From positions 1-23,014 of the forward strand of contig JBBPTG010000334.1 of assembly GCA_038093975.1 (NCBI GenBank): a stretch of 23,014 bases of DNA, in the 5' to 3' direction. Under the pieces are notes generated by a model that searched no databases, had not been told where the DNA came from, and saw nothing but the letters and a program-made list of their open reading frames with translations. Shown one piece after another: positions 1-9,948 of the stretch. The stretch is from Chalciporus piperatus. Taxonomy: Eukaryota; Basidiomycota; Agaricomycetes; Boletales; Boletaceae. Positions within the stretch are counted from its first letter, which is position 1; each line of letters opens with the position of its first letter. Made by a program: the position numbers and the translations under genes.

Positions 1-86
1 TCTCCTGTGTGTCACGTACACAAACGGTCTTCTTGACCAACTCTTTAGCCCTAGAGTCCAGGCGGTGTTTTCAAGTCTAATCCAAG
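1..86 (-). mobile_element. 5' leader of chromovirus copy C (cut by window edge)
   Basis: These 86 bases are identical, as read by eye, to 9863-9948, the leader that follows the 5' LTR of copy B in element orientation. They therefore mark the start of a further copy of the same family on the minus strand, continuing beyond the left edge. The primer-binding site should lie in the part next to the LTR (about 67-86). It offers a TGG start two bases after the LTR end, as Ty3/Gypsy elements usually do, but I could not match it to a tRNA 3' end. Confidence 0.8.
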
Positions 87-528
87 TGTTATGACTGAGT
101 CACAACACAGCGGGGACTTAAGGCAACACTAAGCCTTGCGAAGGAATATGCTGAGTACTAAAGCTTAATTGCGGTGAAGCAACAAATGGATTAGACTGGG
201 GTCTGTGATAAGTACAGGGTTACTTATATACTATTGAGAGGTGTGCACAGACCAACAGCCGAATAAGGAAAACATATATAAGGTAAATGGTACGATGATA
301 AGAAAAGGTACCAGGTACAGATTAGGGTCTAGGCCATGACATCATTGCTGACTCATCTAAGTCTGGACCTTTGTCACGTGACCTGATTATGTAATAGTTT
401 ACGTAATGCTACAGGGACTACCGGAGCGGATTAAGATGAATCCGGCTTGACCCCTAAGTTGTAGACAAAGTCCAGAGTTCGAATACCGTTGTAGGCAAAA
501 GTTTGAAAAGTTTTTAAATACTATAACA
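87..528 (-). repeat. LTR 1 (5' LTR of copy C)
   Basis: The repeat begins TGTTATGACT and ends CTATAACA on the plus strand, giving the TG...CA ends of an LTR. It is nearly the same as the LTRs at 3813-4266 and 9949-10402, but is 442 bp long because of a short internal deletion near 275-282. Native orientation is minus: the polypurine tract of copy B and the leader of copies B and C only fit that direction. In native orientation it holds TATATAAG at 223-230, TGACTCA-type and TGACATCA-type sites at 337-355, and the palindrome GTCACGTGAC at 373-382. The base just outside its upstream edge (529) is gag sequence of copy A in the opposite orientation. Confidence 0.9.
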
Positions 529-671
529 CCGCTGGCCCGTCCACCAGCACAAGTTACATGTCGCATCAAGCGGCATATACCAATCAAGAAGCGGAAGCGT
601 ACTGGCGCGACCGTATTGAATCAGAAGCCAAGGCACAGGCAGCCGAGGCTTTAAAAGGAAACAGCCAATGA
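529..671 (+). pseudogene. gag 3' fragment of copy A
   Basis: The reading frame encodes the last roughly 47 residues of Gag, a proline- and serine-rich stretch followed by a hydrophilic, alanine- and glutamate-rich tail (motif YWRDRIES near the end). It matches the C terminus of copy B gag (7910-8055) closely. The upstream part of gag, including capsid and zinc knuckle, is absent because LTR 1 abuts it at 528/529. Its stop codon TGA (669-671) overlaps the ATG of pol (668-670) as ATGA, as in copy B. Confidence 0.8.
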
Positions 672-3600
672 GAGAAATGGGTTCTCGGCGGCTCGGACAT
701 AGTTTACCAAATGGTTGTATTAGTACTACTCCTTGTGTTCCGTTTAAATATAACTTTTCTTCTTCTTCTGAAAGGGCGTCCCCTAGTGGCGTGGCGACAG
801 AAGTAAAACAATTCGTGCTTAATTCCCTTAAGGTAAATTATTCGAAAAAAGAAATCCCATCAAAAATACATGTAAGGAATCAGAATCGAAAAAACGAGTT
901 GGATCTCGCCATTACTATTATGTACGATAAAGGGGAGCAATGGAAGAAAATGGAGTTTGCCGCTCTATTGGATTCCGGCGCAACCGAAACGTTTATAGAT
1001 AAATCGTTCTGTGAGCGACATGGTTTGACACTGGAAGAACTTCCTTTTCCTATTCCAGTGTACAACGCCGACGGCTCAGAGGGAGCGATAGGCGGTGTCA
1101 CTCACAAGGTTTCACTTGTTTTGGGACACAATGGACATTTCGAGCATATGGACGCTTTTGTTTCTGTACTTGGCACTCATCATATGATCATCGGCTACGA
1201 TTGGCTCGAGAGGCACAACCCTGAAATCGATTGGGTGGCCAAACGAGTACGATTCACACGCTGTACAGATCAGTGCAAAGTAGTCAACTATCATTTGAAT
1301 CATTCGTTTTCTATTCGTCGAGTGTTTGAGGCAGGGCTCACCGAGAAAGTCCCAGTAGAACTCCACGAGTACTTAGACGTTTTCTCAGAGCAAGAGAGTG
1401 AGCGTATGCCTACCCGGAAGGCGTGGGACCACGCAATAGATCTCAAGCCTGATTTTGTTCCCAAAAAGGGTCGGGTGATTCCGATGTCCGAACAGGAACT
1501 AGATGACGTTAAAAAGTTCATCGATAAGGAGTTATCGAAAGGATATCTTCGTCCGTCGAAATCCCCTCAGACATCTCCTGTTTTCTTTATTCCAAAAAAG
1601 GACGGTAAAAAGAGATTAGTTATGGACTATCGTTACGTAAATGAGGGAACTGTCAAGAACGCTTACCCTCTTCCCCTCATTTCCGGACTTATCGACCAGC
1701 TCAAAGGAGCTGATATGTTTACTAAAATGGACCTACGTTGGGGTTATAATAATGTTAGAATAAAAGAAGGCGACGAATGGAAAGCGGCTTTCGTTACTCC
1801 ATTTGGTGCTTACGAACCTGTTGTTATGTACTTTGGACTTACGAATTCTCCCCCCACATTCCAACAAATGATGAATGATCTATTTAGCGATCTTCATGGG
1901 GTTCTTATTATTTATATCGACGATCTCATGATCTTTACGTTCGGAAAAACTAGAGCAGAGCACTTAGAAATAGTTAAAACCGTATTGCAACGTCTCAGAG
2001 AGAACGATCTTTACGTAAAACCAGAAAAGTGTAGCTTCGCGGTAGATTCCGTAGATTTCTTGGGAATGGTTATCTCCCAGAAAGGCGTAGAGATGGACAC
2101 TTCAAAAGTACAGGCTATTTTGGATTGGCCGGCGCCAACTCGGTTGAAGGGTGTTCAGTCCTTTTTAGGATTGGCTAACTTCTACCGACGCTTCATTCAG
2201 GGCTTCGCTGACATTGCTCGTCCCTTGAATGACCTTACCAAAAAGGACACACCATACCGGTGGGGACCGGAGCAACAGCAAGCTTTTGACAAGCTGAAGC
2301 AGCAATTCACTACCGCTCCGCTTTTAGCTTATCCTGACCGCTCTAAAGAAGTCAGAGTAGAAACGGACGCTAGTGATATTGCAACGGGAGCTGTGCTCTC
2401 GGTTAAATGTGATGATAACCTTTGGAGGCCTTGTGCCTTCATTTCCCATTCCTTTAGTTCTGCCGAGAAGAACTACCCGGTTTATGACAAGGAACTTTTA
2501 GCTGTCATTCGGGCTTTGCAGGAATGGAGACATTATCTAATGGGTCGAGAACATTTCGAGATTTGGACTGATCACAAGAATCTCGAATACTGGAAATCTC
2601 CCCAAACTCTGAGCCCACGTCAAGCACACTGGAACGTGTTGCTCTCAGAGTATAATTACTCGATTATTTATAAACCAGGTTCTACAAATGGAAGGGCTGA
2701 TGCTTTATCTCGTCGAGAAGATCACGGAGAAGCAGATCCCGACCATAACAAAAATATCACTGTCCTTCCTGCTTCTGTTTTTATTAATACAGTTACTCTT
2801 TCTTCACCTATTTATGACGAAATACAAAATGAATCAGAAAAAATAAAAAATGATACTCTAGATGGCTTCGTTTTTGACGAGGGGTCTATAGTATTTAAAA
2901 ATGACAAAAACAAAGTTTTCGTTCCTATTTCTTTACGTACTAAACTACTCACAATCCTTCATGATTCCCCTATTGGCGGCCATGGTGGCCAAGGACGTAC
3001 TTTGCATCTGGTTACTCGTTATTTCTCGTGGCCTGGTGTCACAAAGGACGTTAAAACTTACGTAGAACATTGTCAGACGTGCGCCCTCACGAAGGGAAAG
3101 TCAACTGCACAAACTGGCAAATTAATTCCCCTTCCCGTTCCGAAAGAACCATGGAAGGATATATCTATAGACTTTACTACGGGTTTTCCCAAATCACGTG
3201 GCTTTGATGCTATTTGTGTAATTGTAGATCGCTTCTCTAAAGAAGTAGAGTTTATCGCTTGTAAAAAGACAATTTCTTCGAAAGAATTAGCTATTCTATT
3301 TAGAGACAATGTTTGGTGTAGACACGGACTTCCTTCTTCGATTGTTTCAGATCGAGGACCGCAATTCGCATCGGAGTTTACTTCGCAGCTTTGCACCCTT
3401 CTAGGAATAGAACAGAAGCTGTCAACCGCTTATCACCCCCAAACCGATGGCCAAACGGAGCGTATGAACCGAGAACTCCAGCAGTATCTCCGCGCTTACG
3501 TGGCTAAACGTCAAACGGAATGGGCTGATTGGTTGAAGATAGCGCAGTTCCATCACAATTCCTCCCTATCCACTGCCACCGGAACGATTCCCTTCGCTAT

Positions 3601-3812
3601 AACAAAAAACTACTTCCCACGCATGGGATTTGAAGGCGATTCATCTCCGGCTGGCACATTCCTAGAGAAATGTGGAAAGGCACACAAAGAAGTCGAGCAG
3701 GCGTTAGAAGAAACTCAGAACCGGATGAAAGAGCAAGCGGACAAACATCGGTCCGAAGCTCCAGATTATCAAATCGGAGATTTCGTTATGTTATCCACGG
3801 ACAACCTCAAAC
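529..3812 (+). mobile_element. Truncated, inverted chromovirus copy A (internal fragment)
   Basis: This is an internal fragment of the copy B family on the plus strand. It starts inside the 3' part of gag and stops inside pol, just before the end of the integrase C-terminal region. It has no LTRs of its own orientation: the LTRs on either side (87-528 and 3813-4266) both read on the minus strand. The fragment is nearly identical to copy B at protein level, so the rearrangement is recent on the timescale of the family. It cannot transpose by itself. The likeliest origin is insertion of two same-family elements into an older copy, or ectopic recombination between copies. Confidence 0.85.
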
Positions 3813-3820
3813 TGTTATGA
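668..3820 (+). pseudogene. pol: Ty3/Gypsy Pol of copy A, truncated before the chromodomain
   Basis: Uninterrupted 1050-codon frame encoding a polyprotein that would process Gag-Pol, copy element RNA and integrate the cDNA. Visible domains are retropepsin-like protease (DSG, residues 102-104), reverse transcriptase (YIDD at about 416-419), RNase H (DAS near 568, TDHKN near 634), integrase zinc finger (paired His near 765-772, CQTC near 802-805) and the integrase D,D35E core (Asp near 835 and 895, Glu near 931). Copy B Pol has 1211 residues. Here the protein ends about 160 residues early, and the last Leu and the TGA stop come from LTR 2. The GPY-like module and chromodomain are therefore lost. 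The start is the ATG in the ATGA overlap with gag. Compared with copy B it has one extra Ser in the N-terminal serine run and only scattered substitutions. Confidence 0.92.
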
Positions 3821-4266
3821 CTAGGTCACAACACAGCGGGGACTTAGGGCAACACTAGGCCTTGCGAAGGAATATGCTGAGTTCTAAAGCTTAATTGCGG
3901 TGAAGCAACAAATGGATTAGACTGGGGTCTGTGATAAGTACAGGGCTACTTATATACTATTGAGAAGTGCGCACAGACCAACAGCCGAATAAGGAAAACG
4001 CAAAGGGAAAGATAAATAAGGTAAATGGTACGATGATAAGAAAAGGTACCAGGCACGGATTTGGGTCTAGGCCATGACATCATTGCTGACTCATCTAAGT
4101 CTGGACTTTTGTCACGTGACCTGATTATGTAATAGTTTATGTAATGCTACAGGGACTACCGGAGCGGATTAAGATGAATCCGGCTTGACCCCTAAGTTGT
4201 AGACAAAGTCCAGAGTTCGAATACCGTTGTAGGCAAAAGTTTGAAAAGTTTTTAAATACTATAACA
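3813..4266 (-). repeat. LTR 2 (3' LTR of copy B)
   Basis: 454-bp LTR, TG...CA on the plus strand, native orientation minus. On the minus strand it starts TGTTATAG directly after the polypurine tract of copy B. About 11 differences by eye separate it from LTR 3, roughly 2-3 per cent. It has an intact TATATAAG at 3949-3956 and GTCACGTGAC at 4111-4120. The end palindrome present in LTRs 1 and 3 is damaged here (GACTAGGTCAC instead of GACTGAGTCAC). Its outer edge at 3812/3813 abuts the broken pol of copy A. Confidence 0.92.
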
Positions 4267-4280
4267 CTATCCCCTCTCTA
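4267..4280 (-). other. Polypurine tract of copy B
   Basis: On the minus strand the purine-rich run AGAGAGGGGATAG sits immediately upstream of the LTR start TGTTATAG. Such a tract primes plus-strand DNA synthesis in LTR elements. It overlaps the last codons of pol. A closely similar tract ends at the same place in copy D (14498-14513). This is the main evidence that the LTRs are native to the minus strand. Confidence 0.8.
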
Positions 4281-7200
4281 GGAATCGCATTCCAGGCGAT
4301 TCGGCAAATTCCGCACAGGAACCTCTGTCAGATTTTCGTATTTCTGAAACAAGGCAGAGAAATTTCCCATGGTCATGTTAATGCGGCGTGGGGCGGACGG
4401 GTGCTTTTTGTGAAAAGCTTTGACAGCTTCGGGTGCATTTGACAAATGCGCTGCCTTTTCCCATGTACGGTCCGATATGTCCCAGCCTTTCCAATGAACC
4501 AGGTACTCTAACTGTCCTTGTTTAACCTGAGACTTTACTACGTAATCCACCTCATACTCTTCTTCTCCTTCTTGGTTGACTATTACCGGATCCGGAAGAC
4601 GGACCGGTTGCCCTTCCAATGGTTCTTTAGCCGGTTTGACCCGTTTGACATTAACCGTGGGATGGATATGCATGGAATTGGGCAAGTCTAGTGTGACTGC
4701 ATTGGGAAGGACCTTCGTGATTTGATAAGGTCCGATCCAGTTTTGCGTCATCTTTTTGGAGGGATAAGGTAATTTGAGGTTGTCCGTGGATAACATAACA
4801 AAATCTCCGATTTGATAATCTGGAGCTTCGGACCGATGTTTGTCCGCTTGCTCTTTCATCCGGTTCTGAGTTTCTTCTAACGCCTGCTCCACTTCTTTGT
4901 GTGCCTTTCCACATTTCTCTAAGAATGTACCAGCTGGAGATGAATCGCCTTCGAATCCCATGCGTGGGAAGTAGTTTTTTGTTATAGCGAAGGGGATGGT
5001 TCCGGTGGCAGTGGATAGGGAGGAATTGTGATGGAACTGTGCTATCTTCAACCAATCAGCCCATTCCGTTTGACGTTTAGCCACGTAAGCGCGGAGATAC
5101 TGCTGGAGTTCTCGGTTCATACGCTCCGTTTGGCCATCGGTTTGGGGGTGATAAGCGGTTGACAGCTTCTGTTCTATTCCTAGAAGGGTGCAAAGCTGCG
5201 AAGTAAACTCCGATGCGAATTGCGGTCCTCGATCTGAAACAATCGAAGAGGGAAGTCCGTGTCTACACCAAACATTGTCTCTAAATAGAATAGCTAATTC
5301 TTTCGAAGAAATTGTCTTTTTACAAGCGATAAACTCTACTTCTTTAGAGAAGCGATCTACAATTACACAAATAGCGTCAAAGCCACGTGATTTGGGAAAA
5401 CCCGTGGTAAAATCTATAGATATATCCTTCCATGGTTCTTTCGGAACGGGAAGGGGAATTAATTTGCCAGTTTGTGCAGTTGACTTTCCCTTCGTGAGGG
5501 CGCACGTCTGACAATGTTCTACGTATGTTTTAACGTCCTTTGTGACACCAGGCCACGAGAAATAACGAGTAACCAAGTGTAAGGTACGCCCTTGACCACC
5601 ATGGCCACCAATAGGAGAATCATGAAGGATTGTAAGTAATTTAGTACGTAAGGAAATAGGAACGAAAACTTTGTTTTTGTCATTTTTAAATACTATAGAC
5701 CCCTCGTCAAAAGCGAAGCCATCTACCGTATCATTTTTTATTTTTTCTGATTCGTTTTGTATTTCGTCATAAATAGGTGAAGAAAGCGTAACTGTATTAA
5801 TAAAAACAGAAGCAGGAAGTACAGTAATATTTTTGTTATGGTCGGGATCTGCTTCTCCGTGATCTTCTCGACGAGATAAAGCATCAGCCCTTCCATTTGT
5901 AGCACCCGGTTTATAAATAATCGAGTAATTATACTCTGAGAGCAACGCATTCCAGCGTGCTTGACGTGGGCTCAGAGTGTGGGGAGATTTCCAATATTCG
6001 AGATTCTTGTGATCAGTCCAAATCTCGAAATGTTCTCGACCCATTAGATAATGTCTCCATTCCTGCAAAGCCCGAATGACAGCTAGAAGCTCCTTGTCAT
6101 AAACCGGGTAGTTCTTCTCGGCAGAACTAAAGGAATGGGAAATGAAGGCACAAGGCCTCCAGAGGCCATCATCGCATTTAACCGAGAGCACAGCTCCCGT
6201 TGCAATATCACTAGCGTCCGTTTCTACTCTGACTTCTTTAGAGCGGTCAGGATAGGCTAAAAGCGGAGCGGTAGTGAATTGCTGCTTCAGCTTGTCAAAA
6301 GCTTGCTGTTGCTCCGGTCCCCACCGGTATGGTGTGTCCTTTTTGGTAAGGTCATTCAAGGGACGAGCAATGTCAGCGAAGCCTTGAATGAAGCGTCGGT
6401 AGAAGTTCGCCAATCCTAAAAAGGACTGAACACCCTTCAACCGAGTTGGCGCCGGCCAGTCCAAAATAGCCTGCACCTTTGAAGTGTCCATCTCTACGCC
6501 TTTCTGGGAGATAACCATTCCCAAGAAATCTACAGAATCCACCGCGAAGCTACACTTTTCTGGTTTTACGTAAAGATCGTTCTCTCTGAGACGTTGCAAT
6601 ACGGTTTTAACTATTTCTAAGTGCTCTGCTCTAGTGTTTCCGAACGTAAAGATCATAAGATCGTCGATATAAATAATGAGAACCCCATGAAGATCGCTAA
6701 ATAGATCATTCATCATTTGTTGGAATGTGGGGGGAGAGTTCGTAAGTCCAAAGTACATAACGACAGGTTCGTAAGCGCCAAATGGAGTAACGAAAGCTGC
6801 TTTCCATTCGTCGCCTTCTTTTATTCTAACATTATTGTATCCCCAACGTAAGTCCATTTTAGTAAACATGTCAGCTCCTTTGAGCTGGTCGATAAGTCCG
6901 GAAATGAGGGGAAGAGGGTAAGCGTTCTTGACAGTTCCCTCATTTACATAACGATAGTCCATAACTAATCTCTTTTTACCGTCCTTTTTTGGAATAAAGA
7001 AAACAGGAGATGTCTGAGGGGATTTCGACGGACGAAGATATCCTTTCGATAACTCCTTATCGATGAACTTTTTGACGTCATCAAGTTCCTGTTCGGACAT
7101 CGGAATCACCCGACCCTTTTTTGGAACAAAATCAGGCTTGAGATCTATTGCGTGGTCCCACGCCTTTCGGGTAGGCATACGCTCACTCTCTTGCTCTGAA

Positions 7201-7913
7201 AAGACATCTAAGTATTCGTGGAGCTCTACTGGGACTTTCTCGGTGAGCCCCGCCTCAAACACTCTGTGAATAGAAAAAGAACGATTCAAATGATAGTTGA
7301 CTACTTTGCACTGATCTGTACATCGTGTGAATCGTACTCGTTTGGCCACCCAATCAATTTCAGGGTTATGCCTCTCACGCCAATCGTAGCCGATGATCAT
7401 GTGATGAGTGCCAAGTACAGAAACGAAAGCGTCCATATGCTCAAAATGTCCATTGTGTCCCAAAACAAGCGAAACCTTGTGAGTGACACCGCCTATCGCT
7501 CCCTCTGAGCCGTCGGCGTTGTACACTGGAATAGGAAAAGGAAGTTCTTCCAGTGTCAAACCATGTCGCTCACAGAACGATTTATCTATAAACGTTTCGG
7601 TTGCGCCGGAATCCAATAGAGCGGCAAACTCCATTTTCTTCCATTGCTCCCCTTTATCGTACATAATAGTAATAGCGAGATCCAGCTCGTTTTTCCGATT
7701 TTGATTCCTTACATGTATTTTTGATGGGATTTCTTTTTTCGAATAATTTACCTTAAGGGAATTAAGCACGAATTGTTTTACTTCTGTCGCCACGCCACTA
7801 AGGGACGCCCTTTCAGAAGAAGAAAAGTTATATTGAAACGGAACACAAGGAGTAGTACTAATACAACCATTTGGTAAACTATGTCCGAGCCGCCGAGAAC
7901 CCATTTCTCTCAT
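4278..7913 (-). CDS. pol: Ty3/Gypsy chromovirus Pol polyprotein, copy B
   Basis: Intact 1211-residue polyprotein. Domains in order are retropepsin-like protease with DSG at 101-103; reverse transcriptase about 250-430, with metal-binding Asp354 in TKMDLRWGY and YIDD at 415-418; RNase H about 555-665, with DAS near 567 and TDHKN near 633; integrase zinc finger with His764, His771, Cys801, Cys804; integrase core with Asp834, Asp894 and Glu930 (D,D35E spacing); an integrase tail with WIGPY at about 1059-1063; and a chromodomain at about 1119-1170 (YEVDYVV, YLVHWKGW, RTWE). A tail with LFQK and ENLT follows. It would mature Gag-Pol, copy the RNA and integrate the cDNA in the nucleus. The ATG overlaps the gag stop as ATGA, in the -1 frame relative to gag, with no obvious slippery heptamer, so stop-restart translation is the simplest reading. 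Confidence 0.95.
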   Translation of the reverse strand: MREMGSRRLGHSLPNGCISTTPCVPFQYNFSSSERASLSGVATEVKQFVLNSLKVNYSKKEIPSKIHVRNQNRKNELDLAITIMYDKGEQWKKMEFAALLDSGATETFIDKSFCERHGLTLEELPFPIPVYNADGSEGAIGGVTHKVSLVLGHNGHFEHMDAFVSVLGTHHMIIGYDWRERHNPEIDWVAKRVRFTRCTDQCKVVNYHLNRSFSIHRVFEAGLTEKVPVELHEYLDVFSEQESERMPTRKAWDHAIDLKPDFVPKKGRVIPMSEQELDDVKKFIDKELSKGYLRPSKSPQTSPVFFIPKKDGKKRLVMDYRYVNEGTVKNAYPLPLISGLIDQLKGADMFTKMDLRWGYNNVRIKEGDEWKAAFVTPFGAYEPVVMYFGLTNSPPTFQQMMNDLFSDLHGVLIIYIDDLMIFTFGNTRAEHLEIVKTVLQRLRENDLYVKPEKCSFAVDSVDFLGMVISQKGVEMDTSKVQAILDWPAPTRLKGVQSFLGLANFYRRFIQGFADIARPLNDLTKKDTPYRWGPEQQQAFDKLKQQFTTAPLLAYPDRSKEVRVETDASDIATGAVLSVKCDDGLWRPCAFISHSFSSAEKNYPVYDKELLAVIRALQEWRHYLMGREHFEIWTDHKNLEYWKSPHTLSPRQARWNALLSEYNYSIIYKPGATNGRADALSRREDHGEADPDHNKNITVLPASVFINTVTLSSPIYDEIQNESEKIKNDTVDGFAFDEGSIVFKNDKNKVFVPISLRTKLLTILHDSPIGGHGGQGRTLHLVTRYFSWPGVTKDVKTYVEHCQTCALTKGKSTAQTGKLIPLPVPKEPWKDISIDFTTGFPKSRGFDAICVIVDRFSKEVEFIACKKTISSKELAILFRDNVWCRHGLPSSIVSDRGPQFASEFTSQLCTLLGIEQKLSTAYHPQTDGQTERMNRELQQYLRAYVAKRQTEWADWLKIAQFHHNSSLSTATGTIPFAITKNYFPRMGFEGDSSPAGTFLEKCGKAHKEVEQALEETQNRMKEQADKHRSEAPDYQIGDFVMLSTDNLKLPYPSKKMTQNWIGPYQITKVLPNAVTLDLPNSMHIHPTVNVKRVKPAKEPLEGQPVRLPDPVIVNQEGEEEYEVDYVVKSQVKQGQLEYLVHWKGWDISDRTWEKAAHLSNAPEAVKAFHKKHPSAPRRINMTMGNFSALFQKYENLTEVPVRNLPNRLECDS

Positions 7914-9241
7914 TGGCTGTTTCCTTTTAAAGCCTCGGCTGCCTGTGCCTTGGCTTCTGATTCAATGCGGTCGCGCCAGTACGCTTCCGCTTCTTGATTG
8001 GTATATGCCGCTTGATGCGACATGTAACTTGTGCTGGTGGACGGGCCAGCGGGGTAGGGGGAAGATTGGGAAGGGTAGGGTGCAGGGATGGTACCTGCGA
8101 AGGGCATCTGCCGGTTGTCAAACGGCAGGGAAGTCTCAACGTATTGTTGCAGAGTATGGATCCCACATAACAACTTGTCTCTGACGCGGCCTGTGGGGCT
8201 TTGGGCACGCGTTTGCAAAATGACCTGGCTGGTCGCAATTGAAACAGTTTCCCCGAACGGGGGATCTTGGCATTTGCTGTGCCGACAGATCCATCGGGGC
8301 TCCACGACCAGGCTGGGTGCCTGTGGGAGTGAAACGGGGGGCCGCATACGGAGCGGGGGGACGTGGGAGCGGACGTGATGCAATGGGGTAACGTGGGGGA
8401 AGATACGGATATGACGACGAAGGCCTTGGCGCAGCCGCGGGTGCCTGACGGACTGGAGCACCGCGTTCAACAACGATCCGTTCGAAAGTTCGACCCAACT
8501 TTCGGTAGGTGTCGATCGTGTTGGTCAAATTTTGCTCATCAACATTGGTGTTGATTTGCGCCTGATAATAGATTTTGTAATCTATCGCCTTTTCAGAAGC
8601 TCTTTGGCATGAGCGTCTTCTATCTCCGATTCCGCTTTCAACAATTCAAACTCCTGAAGGAAGATATCCACAGGTTTCCCAGCCTGTTTCAATGCTTCCA
8701 ATTTCCGGAGACTCTCATGAGCGAGGACGTCAATCTGGAAATGTGATTTGAGGAGATGTGAAAATATTGTCCACGTGGGCCATGCTAGTAGTCCCAGGGG
8801 TGCTCGATCAGGTTCTGGTTCGCCTTCTACGGGTGGCGGTGGTAATAGTTCGTACCGAGACCATTTCTCTATTGTCATCTGAGCGAACCCAGCTGCTTTT
8901 CCTTCTAACCGTGAGAGTACGGCGAGGCATCGAACCTTGTTGTTTTTCCACGTATGGACGGACTGCCAGGCGTTAACCTGCGCCCACCACAAACGGAACT
9001 TGGTGCGGTCACCATCCCATTTCCCAGGGTCGGCTACCTTTTTGGACACAGAGTCCGAATTGTCTGAAATAAGTGCCTTCAGAGCGGCAGTGAGAGCAGC
9101 GATGGGATCAGCGGGATCTGCCATCGGAGATTCGGGACGGGGAGTAGGGGGGTGTGAACTTTCGGATGAGGAAGGGAAGTGACGCGGGGGAGATCTGTAA
9201 CCCTGAGCTTGTGGTTCTTGATCTACGAACTCTGCTGACAT
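7910..9241 (-). pseudogene. gag: gag of copy B with two compensating frame breaks
   Basis: Gag packages element RNA in virus-like particles. The ATG at 9241 opens a frame that runs to a stop at 8582. It covers a disordered proline/serine-rich N terminus and a capsid-like region with ADPGKWDG and hydrophobic helices. At about 8590 the coding sense moves to the -1 frame, which carries a proline-rich linker and a CX2CX4HX4C zinc knuckle (8205-8246) and stops at 8136. Near 8140 it returns to the first frame and ends at 7910. The first break looks like loss of one base next to an A run; the second looks like one extra base. I base this on composition and continuity of the protein. Programmed frameshifting or sequencing error is possible, but decay is more likely. 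The 3' end matches copy A. Confidence 0.8.
8205..8246 (-). other. Zinc knuckle coding segment of copy B gag
   Basis: The segment encodes CFNCDQPGHFANAC, a perfect CX2CX4HX4C knuckle that in Gag nucleocapsids binds element RNA. It lies in the middle one of the three gag frames, which shows that this frame is truly coding. Confidence 0.9.
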
Positions 9242-9948
9242 ATATCCTTACTGAACCCTATCTTCCAAAGGTTCTCTGGGGATGACAGACACGAGGACGA
9301 AGAAAATATCTTTTCGAGCGGAGGTAATACCTGCGACGCTTATCGGAATCTCGGCAGACCTTCTGAGGAATTTTCCCAAGATCTGATTTGATTTTACACA
9401 TACACTACTCTCGAACTTCTTTTTTCGAGCAGCAGCAAAAGCTATCGTAATACAGGATACTATTTTTATTGTTTTCTATCTTTATACCTCGGCGGTGCTG
9501 CCGGCTTACGTTGCTACGTATGACTCAGCCAAGGGGGCGGCGACGCGCTTTTCCCTTGTCGTCCTTCGCAATTGGGCACGATCCCAATCCGGTCTTCGAA
9601 CAAAATACTATAGTACTGAGGGTAACAGAGACGGGGCACTAAAGGCTGGCCCAAAAGAAGTGAAGAGCCAAAAGGCGAATGTGTGACGTCAACAGGTGAT
9701 CACACGAACCTGCGTGGTGTCTACAGTCAGAGGGCTAGTGCTTGCGCAGACCCCAAGACGTCTCGAACCACGAAAGAGCCCCTAGTGCACTATGGGGAAC
9801 AGCAACGTTATCCAATTTATGACGGCGGACGGCCGTATATGCAGCAGTGGATGGAGTTGCGGTCTCCTGTGTGTCACGTACACAAACGGTCTTCTTGACC
9901 AACTCTTTAGCCCTAGAGTCCAGGCGGTGTTTTCAAGTCTAATCCAAG
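9242..9948 (-). other. 5' leader and primer-binding region of copy B
   Basis: About 700 bases lie between the 5' LTR and the gag ATG. I find no convincing ORF in element orientation. The primer-binding site should be next to the LTR, at about 9929-9948, where the minus strand reads CTTGGATTAGACTTGAAAAC. The TGG two bases in fits the usual tRNA CCA complement, but the following bases do not give a tRNA acceptor and T-arm that I recognise. The 86 bases next to the LTR recur exactly at 1-86. Confidence 0.65.

Noticed and set aside
1..86. A tRNA gene or host promoter at the left edge
   Set aside because: The stretch is the leader of another retrotransposon copy, identical to 9863-9948.
87..4266. 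A normal complete element with LTR 1 and LTR 2 as its own pair
   Set aside because: Polypurine tract and leader positions show that the LTRs are native to the minus strand, while gag-pol here is on the plus strand and truncated at both ends.
9495..9898. Two plus-strand frames in the leader of copy B
   Set aside because: They run against the element, have no recognisable domain and end near the LTR by chance.
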